Virus record (IMG/VR): IMGVR_UViG_3300027714_000011
Span: 1 to 64,000 of that record
Length of the DNA: 64,000 bases
Reading direction: 5' to 3' (one strand)
From: a virus
The translations under genes and the position numbers were made by a program. Positions 8,531-17,093 of this stretch are shown one piece after another. The notes beneath the pieces are model-generated. The model was not told where the DNA came from. It saw only the letters and a program-made list of their open reading frames with translations, and made no database searches. Numbering within the stretch: position 1 is the stretch's first letter; each line of letters starts with the position of its first letter.

Positions 8531-9730
8531 ATGAACATAGGTATCACAGTACACATAGACAATGAAAATGAAAGCATATGGACTAATGGTATTAAATTAA
8601 ATGCACTGTATTTACTAAAGGCTTTAAAGACTATTGGTTATAACGCATATTTAATAAACGCAGGTAAACTGCAAGGATCATATGAGAATAAAGTTCCTTG
8701 GAATATAGAAGAGTTTCCAATCTATAATTATTCAGGAAAAGCAAAAGACACTGATCTTATGATTTGGTTAGGATCAACATATTCAGACGAAAACATTCTA
8801 GATTTTAAGAAAACTGGCCCTAATAAAAAAGTTGTCAAATATACATGTGGTAATAACTACATGAATGACACTGAAGCGGTTGTCTTTGGAAGTGAAATTA
8901 CAGCAGGTTACAATCAAGAGCTAGATGAAGTGTGGTATGTACCTCAACAAGAAGAACTAAACAGAGAATATTATAGAGTACTTCATAATTTACCAGCAAA
9001 CAAAGTGAAACCAGTACCGTTTATATGGGATCCTGTTTTTATAGATGCTACATGTGAATCTTATTATTCTAATGGCACAATAGAAAACAATATACCTATT
9101 CCAATCTATAGACCTGGAAAACCTAATGAAGAAAAGCAGCTAGCATGTTTTGAACCAAATATTGGCGTTATGAAATATCATATAAATAATCTTTTAATAG
9201 CAGAAGATTATCTAAATAAAGGCGGAGATTTTAAAAAATTAAATGTAGTATGTGGCGACAAATTATTGGGAAGCAAATACTATGCGTCTGTGATTAAACA
9301 CACTAAAATATTTAATGTAGATCCTATTAAATTATCATATTTACCTAGATTAAGAGCAGTTGATGCATTGGCTCAATTGGCAGATGTGGTTATTGCACAC
9401 CAACTCACAAACCCTCTTAATTATTCATATTTGGATGCATTGTATCTTCAGTTTCCATTAGTACATAATGCACCAATGATCAAAGATGCAGGCTATTATT
9501 ATCATGGCAATAATATAGGTTCAGGAGCTAGACAACTAAAACTAGCAATTGAAGAGCATGACAATAACATAGAAGAATATATCGAGCGTAGCGAAAATGT
9601 TTTAACTAGATATACTATATTCAATGAAGGTTTATTAGAAACATATAAACAACTAATAGAAACTACTATGGGAATTAAGGATCATAAATTAAGTGGAAAT
9701 TATGATTGGCAAACAAATCTTTATAAATAA
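8531..9730 (+). CDS. DUF2827-type glycosyltransferase
   Basis: A 399-residue protein. The start NIGITVHIDNENESIWTNGI followed by a helix (NALYLLKAL) is the opening of the DUF2827 family of GT-B-like glycosyltransferases. Later landmarks also fit: EPNIGVMKYHINNLLIAEDY in the middle, and HQLTNPLNYSYLDALYLQF with LVHNAPMIKDAGYYYHG near the end, which looks like the sugar-nucleotide side of GT-B folds. The family occurs in phages and bacteria and has little biochemistry behind it. The gene lies among fibre genes whose products are very rich in Ser, Thr and Asn, so glycosylation of these fibres is a reasonable inference. It ends on the base where the next gene begins. Confidence 0.72.
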   Translation: MNIGITVHIDNENESIWTNGIKLNALYLLKALKTIGYNAYLINAGKLQGSYENKVPWNIEEFPIYNYSGKAKDTDLMIWLGSTYSDENILDFKKTGPNKKVVKYTCGNNYMNDTEAVVFGSEITAGYNQELDEVWYVPQQEELNREYYRVLHNLPANKVKPVPFIWDPVFIDATCESYYSNGTIENNIPIPIYRPGKPNEEKQLACFEPNIGVMKYHINNLLIAEDYLNKGGDFKKLNVVCGDKLLGSKYYASVIKHTKIFNVDPIKLSYLPRLRAVDALAQLADVVIAHQLTNPLNYSYLDALYLQFPLVHNAPMIKDAGYYYHGNNIGSGARQLKLAIEEHDNNIEEYIERSENVLTRYTIFNEGLLETYKQLIETTMGIKDHKLSGNYDWQTNLYK

Positions 9731-10332
9731 TGAAGATTAACACTAATCGATTAATCTTTAAAAGACTTATCAGAGAGTATGAATTTTTAATAGAAGATTT
9801 AGCAGACATAGAGGTAGCTAATTTAGATATAAAAAATGAGTTTATGCAATCGTTAAATGAGATCGATGATGATGGTGTTTTAGAGAGCGATAACATGGAC
9901 ACTATGGCAGACGATTGGGCTAAAAATATAAAGGAAGTTGAAGAGTCAGAAAAGGAAACTAATAAACATCCAGATTTTAAAAAGTTATTTAGAAAAACAG
10001 TTGTTAAATGTCATCCTGATAAATTAGGTACTGATCTATTACAAGAAGAATTTGAAAAGCTTAAGACGATATATGAAGATATAGTTGAAGCTAATGAAAC
10101 TGAAGATTGGGCTAAATTAATTAGGTGCGCTATTAAGTTAGATATAGAATTACCTGAATCTGCATATGATCAAATCAAGTCTATAGAAGAAAGTATAAAT
10201 AAACTAAAAGAAAAACAAACTACTATTTTAAATTCTACGCCATGGATGTGGTATAAAACGGACGATGGAGATTCTAGGGCAGATATTCTAAAAAAACATT
10301 TAGAATTTATGTCATTATTGACACAAAAATAA
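9730..10332 (+). CDS. J-domain-like protein
   Basis: A 200-residue acidic protein. Residues about 79-125 (HPDFKKLFRKTVVKCHPDKL, then a helix) hold a J-domain core with the HPDK loop that stimulates Hsp70 ATPase. The N-terminal 75 residues are an acidic helix and the C-terminal 70 are predicted helical with no zinc finger or CbpA-type domain. J-domain proteins with this layout occur in T4-type marine phages, in virion or DNA regions. Its place inside the fibre block suggests a role in folding or assembly of the long fibres with host DnaK (inference). Confidence 0.7.
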   Translation: MKINTNRLIFKRLIREYEFLIEDLADIEVANLDIKNEFMQSLNEIDDDGVLESDNMDTMADDWAKNIKEVEESEKETNKHPDFKKLFRKTVVKCHPDKLGTDLLQEEFEKLKTIYEDIVEANETEDWAKLIRCAIKLDIELPESAYDQIKSIEESINKLKEKQTTILNSTPWMWYKTDDGDSRADILKKHLEFMSLLTQK

Positions 10333-10351
10333 TAATTATTTTTGAAAAAAG

Positions 10352-10380
10352 CCCAGGGAGAAACATCTCACTGGGTTTTT
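10352..10380 (+). terminator. Rho-independent terminator
   Basis: A 10-base stem with one mismatch (10352-10361 with 10366-10375), a short loop and five T residues. Confidence 0.87.
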
Positions 10381-10382
10381 CA

Positions 10383-10391
10383 GATATATAA
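10383..10391 (+). promoter_or_regulatory. Late promoter-like motif GATATATAA
   Basis: An exact copy, 30 nt before the start of the second collagen-like gene and directly behind a terminator. A TAGTATAAA string follows it. Confidence 0.55.
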
Positions 10392-10420
10392 TAGTATAAA
10401 CTAAAAAGATTTTTAAATTC

Positions 10421-13390
10421 ATGTCTCAATTGAAACTAAAACAAATACTTGAATTCATATCAGATTCACCTGTTACTGGTGATGTACTGGCATATAATTC
10501 GGCGACTGGTAAATACGAAAACGGAGCTCTACCAAATACATTTGGTCTTCGATATAAATATAACACTGCAATTACAGGATCAGTTGCAAATGGTTTTTTC
10601 AGATTTGATGATCCATCATCTCCTACCAATGTAACAATAAGTGAAAGAGATTTATTAGGAAATAACGCAATTCCTTCGTTAGTTGCTATGACAGCGTCTA
10701 CAAATGACAGAAAATCTGTCGTTGTTTTTGCAAGCGCTAACGACGGAAATATATCTAAAACATTTTATGTTAAATCTGTTGCGGTTGGTACAAATGAAAG
10801 AGTATTTGAATTAGAGCCTATATCAAGTTCTAGTTGGGGATTAATGACAAATAATGATGAAACATTCATGTTTATTCAACCTATTGGTAACGTTGGTACA
10901 TCTGGTTCTTCTGGAACTAATGGAACTAATGGAACTAATGGTACATCTGGTTCTTCCGGAACAAACGGGACATCAGGAACTAACGGTACAAACGGAACAT
11001 CGGGAACGAATGGAACTAACGGAACATCGGGAACTAGTGGAACTAACGGATCTTCTGGAATTAATGGTACAAATGGGACATCAGGAATTAATGGTACAAA
11101 TGGGACATCAGGAACTAGTGGAACCAATGGAACGAATGGTTCTTCTGGAACTAATGGAAGTTCAGGAACTAATGGGACATCAGGAGCTAATGGATCAAGC
11201 GGATCATCAGGAACGAATGGAACTAACGGGACATCAGGAATAAATGGAGTAAGTTCTTCTATTGAATTAACAGAAGAAGCTGTTACAGGTCTAGAGGGAA
11301 CTCCAGTTAGTGTTGTAAATGTAGGTACAGAGAGTGCTGCTAAATTAGAGTTTACAATTCCAGTGGGTGCAACAGGTTTACGAGGATTACCTGGAACTCC
11401 AGGAACAAGCGGAAGTTCAGGAACGAATGGTTCTTCAGGAACTAATGGAACTAACGGTACATCAGGTTCTTCAGGAACTGATGGAACTTCAGGAACTGAT
11501 GGATCAAGTGGATCTTCAGGAACTAATGGAACTTCAGGAAATGATGGAACAAGTGGAAGCTCAGGTTCTTCAGGTTCTTCTGGAACTAACGGTACTTCTG
11601 GAACTGATGGAACTTCAGGTTCTTCAGGTTCTTCAGGAACAGACGGAACTAGTGGAACAAACGGAACATCAGGTTCTTCAGGAACTGATGGAAGTTCAGG
11701 TTCTTCAGGAACTAATGGAACTAGTGGAACAAACGGAACTAGTGGAACAAACGGAACATCAGGTTCTTCAGGAACTGATGGAACTAGTGGAACTAACGGT
11801 ACATCAGGAACTGATGGAAGTTCAGGTTCTTCAGGAACGAATGGAACAAGTGGAACTAGTGGAACTAACGGTACATCAGGAACTGATGGAAGTTCAGGTT
11901 CTTCAGGAACGAATGGAACTAACGGAACATCAGGTTCTTCAGGAACTGATGGAAGTTCAGGTTCTTCAGGAACTGATGGAACGAGTGGAACTAACGGTTC
12001 TTCAGGAACTGATGGAAGTTCAGGTTCTTCAGGAACTGATGGAACTAGTGGAACAAACGGAAGTTCAGGTTCTTCAGGAACGAATGGTTCTTCTGGAACT
12101 AACGGTACAAATGGTACATCAGGAACGAATGGTACATCAGGAACTAAAGGTGATCAAGGTAATCCAGGTTGGGGTGTTTCAATGCAAGGACAAGTAGCTA
12201 CATCATCAAATTTGCCAGCTACTGGTAATTCAGATGGTGATGCATATATAGTACAATCAGATGATTCACTTTGGGTATTTACACAAGCCGATGGTTGGAT
12301 TGGAGGTGGTTCTATTCAAGGACCACAAGGTAACGCTGGTACTTCAGGAACGAATGGAACTAACGGAACATCAGGTTCTTCAGGAACTAATGGAACTAGC
12401 GGAAGTTCAGGAACTGATGGAAGTTCAGGTTCTTCAGGAACAAATGGAACTAGTGGAACAAACGGAACTTCTGGTTCTTCAGGAACTGATGGAACTTCTG
12501 GTTCTTCAGGAACTGATGGAACTAGTGGAACAAACGGAACTAGTGGAAGTTCAGGTTCTTCAGGAACAAATGGAACTAGTGGAACAAATGGAACATCAGG
12601 TTCTTCAGGAACGAATGGAACTTCAGGTTCTTCAGGAACAAATGGAACTAGTGGAACAAACGGAAGTTCAGGTTCTTCAGGAACGAATGGTTCTTCTGGA
12701 ACGAATGGAACATCAGGAACAAACGGAACTTCTGGTTCTTCAGGTGTTAATGGTCTTGATGGTGTAGATGGTATCTCTGGAACTTCAGGTGTTAGTGGAA
12801 CTTCAGGTTCTTCAGGAACGAATGGAAGTTCAGGTTCTTCAGGAACGAATGGAACTAGTGGAACGAATGGAAGTTCAGGTTCTTCAGGAACGAATGGAAC
12901 TAGTGGAACGAATGGAAGTTCAGGTTCTTCAGGAACTAATGGAACTAATGGTTCTTCGGGTTCTTCTGGTCTTGACGGTGAAACAGGAACATCTAATACA
13001 TATGCAACTGCAATGAACCAATACACAAATACTGGTTCAGATGTACAGCACGCTGATTTATATTTGACAGGTCGTTTACAAAGAGAAATGATAGTAGCAA
13101 ATAACGGAGCAATTCCAGTACAAACAGGCGATGCCTTCATTATTAATGCAGACGGTGTAGTAACTATCAGTATGACTGGATTAAACACTTCATGTGCTGG
13201 TCAATCAGGAACTATTGTAATCGTCAACAGCGCAGGAGGATCAGATTTTAGCCAATTGCCAGCATATATGTTAACACCATCAGGTGCAGATATAGAATTT
13301 GTAACCGAGCCTTATGCTGTTTCAATTATATCATACCATATATTAAGTCAAACGCAAGTACTTTGTAACTATATAGGCCATTTTGCATAA
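10421..13390 (+). CDS. Second collagen-like fibre, Gly-Thr-Ser/Gly-Thr-Asn repeats
   Basis: A 989-residue protein. It opens with MSQLKLKQILEF and a tail-fibre-like LAYNSATGKYEN motif. Residues from about 157 on are G-X-Y arrays made almost only of GTSG, GSSG, GTNG and GTDG. Two globular inserts break the array: one at about 280-325 (beta, then GATGLRGLPGTPG) and one at about 585-635 that contains DGDAYIVQSDDSLWVFTQA and ends in IQGPQG, a small domain common in phage fibres before collagen segments. The last 130 residues form a beta-rich tip (LYLTGRLQREMIV to VLCNYIGHFA). The K/D/Q pairs that stabilise bacterial collagens are nearly absent, so this Ser/Thr/Asn-only array may be stabilised otherwise, for example by glycans (inference). 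Confidence 0.85.
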   Translation: MSQLKLKQILEFISDSPVTGDVLAYNSATGKYENGALPNTFGLRYKYNTAITGSVANGFFRFDDPSSPTNVTISERDLLGNNAIPSLVAMTASTNDRKSVVVFASANDGNISKTFYVKSVAVGTNERVFELEPISSSSWGLMTNNDETFMFIQPIGNVGTSGSSGTNGTNGTNGTSGSSGTNGTSGTNGTNGTSGTNGTNGTSGTSGTNGSSGINGTNGTSGINGTNGTSGTSGTNGTNGSSGTNGSSGTNGTSGANGSSGSSGTNGTNGTSGINGVSSSIELTEEAVTGLEGTPVSVVNVGTESAAKLEFTIPVGATGLRGLPGTPGTSGSSGTNGSSGTNGTNGTSGSSGTDGTSGTDGSSGSSGTNGTSGNDGTSGSSGSSGSSGTNGTSGTDGTSGSSGSSGTDGTSGTNGTSGSSGTDGSSGSSGTNGTSGTNGTSGTNGTSGSSGTDGTSGTNGTSGTDGSSGSSGTNGTSGTSGTNGTSGTDGSSGSSGTNGTNGTSGSSGTDGSSGSSGTDGTSGTNGSSGTDGSSGSSGTDGTSGTNGSSGSSGTNGSSGTNGTNGTSGTNGTSGTKGDQGNPGWGVSMQGQVATSSNLPATGNSDGDAYIVQSDDSLWVFTQADGWIGGGSIQGPQGNAGTSGTNGTNGTSGSSGTNGTSGSSGTDGSSGSSGTNGTSGTNGTSGSSGTDGTSGSSGTDGTSGTNGTSGSSGSSGTNGTSGTNGTSGSSGTNGTSGSSGTNGTSGTNGSSGSSGTNGSSGTNGTSGTNGTSGSSGVNGLDGVDGISGTSGVSGTSGSSGTNGSSGSSGTNGTSGTNGSSGSSGTNGTSGTNGSSGSSGTNGTNGSSGSSGLDGETGTSNTYATAMNQYTNTGSDVQHADLYLTGRLQREMIVANNGAIPVQTGDAFIINADGVVTISMTGLNTSCAGQSGTIVIVNSAGGSDFSQLPAYMLTPSGADIEFVTEPYAVSIISYHILSQTQVLCNYIGHFA

Positions 13391-13418
13391 ACATACACAA
13401 TATAATTAGATATAAGAT

Positions 13419-16400
13419 ATGAAGAATATAGGATTTTCGAAGATTGATTTCTGGAGTACTGGTAGCGGCGTGGGAACAAGTCACACCACAAACAAGAGTA
13501 CTACGACCACGTGGAGCACTAGTAAATCTACTACAGAACAACGAAGCACAACTAGGTCTACTAAAACAGCGTTCAATACTAGTCAATCTACTAGTACTGT
13601 ATGGACAACTACTTGGGCAACTTCAAAGAATACTTCTACTACATGGAATACATCTCATAGTACAACTACTACTTGGGCAACTTCACAAAGTACGACTACT
13701 ACATGGACAACTACATGGACAACTTCAAGAGGCACTGATAGATTAACAGATAAATCAACTACTACTACTTGGACAACTTCAAGGGGTACTGATAGATTAA
13801 CAGATAAATCAACTACAACTTTTTGGACAACTAAATGGAATACTAGTCAGTCAACGTCAACAGTATGGACTACGGTATGGCAAACTAGTTTAGGAACTGA
13901 GAAATCTACTACAACTACATACAATACTTCTTGGACTACATCATGGAATACTAGTCAATCAACAACTACAGTTTATACAAGTGCGTATAACACTTCTTGG
14001 TCTACTAATAGAGGAACATCTAGATCAACTGATCATTCCACGGTTACTGTGTATACGACTACGTGGTCAACATCCAGAGTAACGTCAACTGCATATACTA
14101 CTTATTTTAACACAACATGGTCAACTAGTCAATCTACTGAACATTCCACAGTTACAGTATATACGACTACTTGGTCAACTAGTAAAGGTACTAATAGAGG
14201 AACATCACATTCTACAACAACTACTTGGAATACAAGTAAAGGAACATCACATTCTACAGTTACAACATATACGACTACTTGGTCAACTAGTAAGGGTACT
14301 AGTAGATCAACTAACCACTCGACTACAACTACATTTAATACAAGCCAGTCGACGAGCAGAGCTACGACTACTGTATATACAACTACATGGCAAACTAGTC
14401 GCGGTACTTCTAGGGGTACAGCACATTCAACGACAACTAAATGGAATACTAGTCAGTCAACAAGCAAATCTACAACAACTGCGTATACTACTTACTATAA
14501 TACAACTAGAGGAACTAGTAGAGGAACTAGTAAAGCCACAACAACAACATGGCAAACTAGTAAGGGCACATCACATTCAACAGTGACTGTATATACAACA
14601 ACATGGCAAACTAATCACGGTACTTCTAGAGGCACGGCGCATTCAACAACAACTAAATGGAATACTAGTCAGTCAACAAGTAGAACTACTACAACGTCTT
14701 ATACTACTTATTATAACACAACTAGGGGAACTTCTAGGGGAACTAGCAAAGCTACTACAACTACATGGTCAACGAGTAGAGGTACATCACATTCAACTAC
14801 TACAGCGTATACAACTACGTTTAATACTAGTAGAGCAACAACTACTGCATGGACTACGTCATGGACTACTACTTTTGGAACTAGTAGAGGTACACAACAT
14901 GCAACAACAACTACGTGGACAACAACATGGTCAACGAGTAGAGCTACAACAACTTCATATACAACTACATTTAACACTAGTAGAGGAACTAATAGAGGAA
15001 CTAGTAAATCTACTACAACTACATGGCAAACCAGTAGAGGTACATCACATTCAACTCAGACAACATATAATACTAGTTGGAACACAACTAGGGCTACAAC
15101 AACGTCATATAATACATCGTGGACTACTACGTTTGCAACGACACATTCAACATCTAGAGCCACTACTACGACGTGGGCAACGAGTAGAGGTACATCGCAT
15201 TCAACTACTACAGCGTATACAACTACGTTTAATACTAGTAAAGCAACAACAACTACATGGACTACTTCATGGACAACCACTTATGGAACTAGTAGAGGTA
15301 CGCAACACGCAACAACAACTGCGTGGACAACAACATGGTCAACGAGTAAATCTACAACAACTGCTTATACTACTTATTATAATACAACTAGAGGAACTAG
15401 TAGAGGAACTAGTAAATCTACTACAACCACATGGGGAACTAGTAAAGGTACATCACATTCAACAGTCACAGTGTATAATACTAGTTGGAATACATCTAGA
15501 AACACGACGACTTCATGGACTACTTCATGGACAACTACGTTTGCAACGACCCATTCAACATCTAGAGCCACTACTACAACGTGGAACACCACTAGGGCTA
15601 CAACGACTTCGTGGACTACTTATTATAATACCAGTAGAGGAACTAATAGAGGAACTAGTAAATCTACTACTACGACATGGCAAACTAGTCACGGTACATC
15701 ACGTTCAACAACGACTACGTATAATACTAGTTGGAACACTAGTAAAGCAACAACGACTTCATGGACAACTTCATGGACAACTACGTTTGCAACGACCCAT
15801 TCGACATCTAAAGCCACTACTACGACGTGGCAAACTAGTCGCGGTACATCACGTTCAACAACAACTACGTATAATACTGCTTGGAATACATCTAAAAACA
15901 CGACCACTACATTTAATACAACAGTTTATACCGTATTCGCAACGAGTAGAGGTACATCAAAGTCAACGACTACCAAATATGGTACATCAAAGTCAACGAC
16001 TACCACATTTGGTACATCACATTCAACAACGACTGCATGGGTTGCTTCTAGAGGTACATCTAAGTCTACGACGACACAGTGGAGTACTGCTTGGAATACA
16101 TCTAAGTCTACAACGACTAGGTATAACACTAGTAAATCAACGACTACTGTATGGGCTACTTCTTGGGCGACGTCTAAGTCAACTACGACTACTTGGTTGA
16201 CATCTAGGTCTACGACCACTACGTTTAATACTAGTAAATCAACGACTACTACGTTTAACACTAGTAAATCAACGACTACATCATGGTCGTATAATGTTGG
16301 TACATCTAGAACGACACTTAAACATTATTCTAAAACAACACTTAAGACGTATAATAGATCAACATATATTGATCGAAGTACAGTATATAATACTAGTTGG

Positions 16401-17054
16401 ACACAATCCTCAGCAATCAACACGGCATGGAGTACTAGTTATTATATAAACACAAAATGGACAACAGGTAGAAGCACAGTATCAGAGGAAATAGAGTGTA
16501 TAGTAGAAGGCTCATTAGTGCATATTTCAACAACACAACAAGTTAAAGTTGAAACATTGCAACCAGGTGATCCTATTTTAACATTAGATGGAACGTTCAA
16601 TCTCGATGATGAGGATTTATTATTTGCATTAAAAGAAGACCAACTTTCCGATATAAAATCAAATGATGATTATATATCAGCAATCATGGTTTCTCAAGTT
16701 ACAGGCGTATGCGATATAAACAACGGTTTATTAAAAACAACACTCAATCACATTCATATTGTAAAAAGAACTGTTCCAGATTCAGAAATTAAAAAATGGA
16801 TTGCAATAGAAGGTTATCAACTAGTGGTTGGTGATATTTTATGGCACATCACTAATGGAGAAATTCCTATAACATCAGTAGCAGTAGACGAAACAAACAT
16901 ATATACTGTATATAAACTAGACGTTGAACCAAATGATGTCTTTTATGCTAACGGTATTTTAACGCATAACAGGAAATGTGATCCGGAGGAATATTGCAAC
17001 CGCCGCAATATATGTTACGATCGATCAAAATGTTTGGACGATGGACAGTTTTAA
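13419..17054 (+). CDS. Thr-rich repeat protein with C-terminal Hint domain
   Basis: A 1211-residue protein. Residues 1 to about 1020 are built from degenerate units of about ten residues of the form [ST]-T-T-T-[WYF]-x-T-S-[RK]-[AGS]. Close to half of the residues are Thr; Trp/Tyr/Phe and Lys/Arg/His recur at fixed places, proline is absent and acidic residues are rare. Residues 1027-1184 form a Hint domain: Cys1027 in CIVEGSLVHI (block A), VETLQPGDPILTLDG, the block B TxxH (TLNH), and YANGILTHN ending in His1183-Asn1184. The residue after Asn is Arg, so canonical splicing is not expected. The protein ends in 27 residues with four Cys spaced exactly six apart. The repeat part is probably an extended fibre. 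The Hint domain could cleave or attach it. Confidence 0.85.
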   Translation: MKNIGFSKIDFWSTGSGVGTSHTTNKSTTTTWSTSKSTTEQRSTTRSTKTAFNTSQSTSTVWTTTWATSKNTSTTWNTSHSTTTTWATSQSTTTTWTTTWTTSRGTDRLTDKSTTTTWTTSRGTDRLTDKSTTTFWTTKWNTSQSTSTVWTTVWQTSLGTEKSTTTTYNTSWTTSWNTSQSTTTVYTSAYNTSWSTNRGTSRSTDHSTVTVYTTTWSTSRVTSTAYTTYFNTTWSTSQSTEHSTVTVYTTTWSTSKGTNRGTSHSTTTTWNTSKGTSHSTVTTYTTTWSTSKGTSRSTNHSTTTTFNTSQSTSRATTTVYTTTWQTSRGTSRGTAHSTTTKWNTSQSTSKSTTTAYTTYYNTTRGTSRGTSKATTTTWQTSKGTSHSTVTVYTTTWQTNHGTSRGTAHSTTTKWNTSQSTSRTTTTSYTTYYNTTRGTSRGTSKATTTTWSTSRGTSHSTTTAYTTTFNTSRATTTAWTTSWTTTFGTSRGTQHATTTTWTTTWSTSRATTTSYTTTFNTSRGTNRGTSKSTTTTWQTSRGTSHSTQTTYNTSWNTTRATTTSYNTSWTTTFATTHSTSRATTTTWATSRGTSHSTTTAYTTTFNTSKATTTTWTTSWTTTYGTSRGTQHATTTAWTTTWSTSKSTTTAYTTYYNTTRGTSRGTSKSTTTTWGTSKGTSHSTVTVYNTSWNTSRNTTTSWTTSWTTTFATTHSTSRATTTTWNTTRATTTSWTTYYNTSRGTNRGTSKSTTTTWQTSHGTSRSTTTTYNTSWNTSKATTTSWTTSWTTTFATTHSTSKATTTTWQTSRGTSRSTTTTYNTAWNTSKNTTTTFNTTVYTVFATSRGTSKSTTTKYGTSKSTTTTFGTSHSTTTAWVASRGTSKSTTTQWSTAWNTSKSTTTRYNTSKSTTTVWATSWATSKSTTTTWLTSRSTTTTFNTSKSTTTTFNTSKSTTTSWSYNVGTSRTTLKHYSKTTLKTYNRSTYIDRSTVYNTSWTQSSAINTAWSTSYYINTKWTTGRSTVSEEIECIVEGSLVHISTTQQVKVETLQPGDPILTLDGTFNLDDEDLLFALKEDQLSDIKSNDDYISAIMVSQVTGVCDINNGLLKTTLNHIHIVKRTVPDSEIKKWIAIEGYQLVVGDILWHITNGEIPITSVAVDETNIYTVYKLDVEPNDVFYANGILTHNRKCDPEEYCNRRNICYDRSKCLDDGQF
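16497..16970 (+). other. Hint (hedgehog/intein) domain coding segment
   Basis: This segment encodes residues 1027-1184 of the first Thr-rich protein. It has the nucleophile Cys at the domain start, TxxH in the middle and a terminal His-Asn, the residues used for N-S acyl shift and Asn cyclisation. No homing endonuclease is inserted, as the domain is only about 158 residues. The next residue is Arg, as in bacterial intein-like (BIL) domains rather than true inteins. Confidence 0.87.
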
Positions 17055-17093
17055 ATAAAAGAAAAAGAAAAAGAAAAAGACTTAAATAATTAG

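Noticed and set aside
8531-9730. DNA glucosyltransferase as in T4 (alpha- or beta-gt)
   Set aside because: The sequence marks are those of DUF2827 and not of T4 gt enzymes. Acting on modified cytosine cannot be excluded but has no support in the sequence.
10854-13016. Long open frames rich in Met, Glu, Leu, Gln and Val on the plus strand, and Pro/Val/Glu-rich ones on the minus strand, in the collagen-like gene
   Set aside because: They are shadows of the Gly-Thr-Ser repeat read in other frames. The same happens at 4378-6024 and 14711-19644.
16497-17054. A classical splicing intein
   Set aside because: The residue after the terminal Asn is Arg, not Cys, Ser or Thr, and only 27 residues follow. 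A cleaving or transferring Hint domain fits better.
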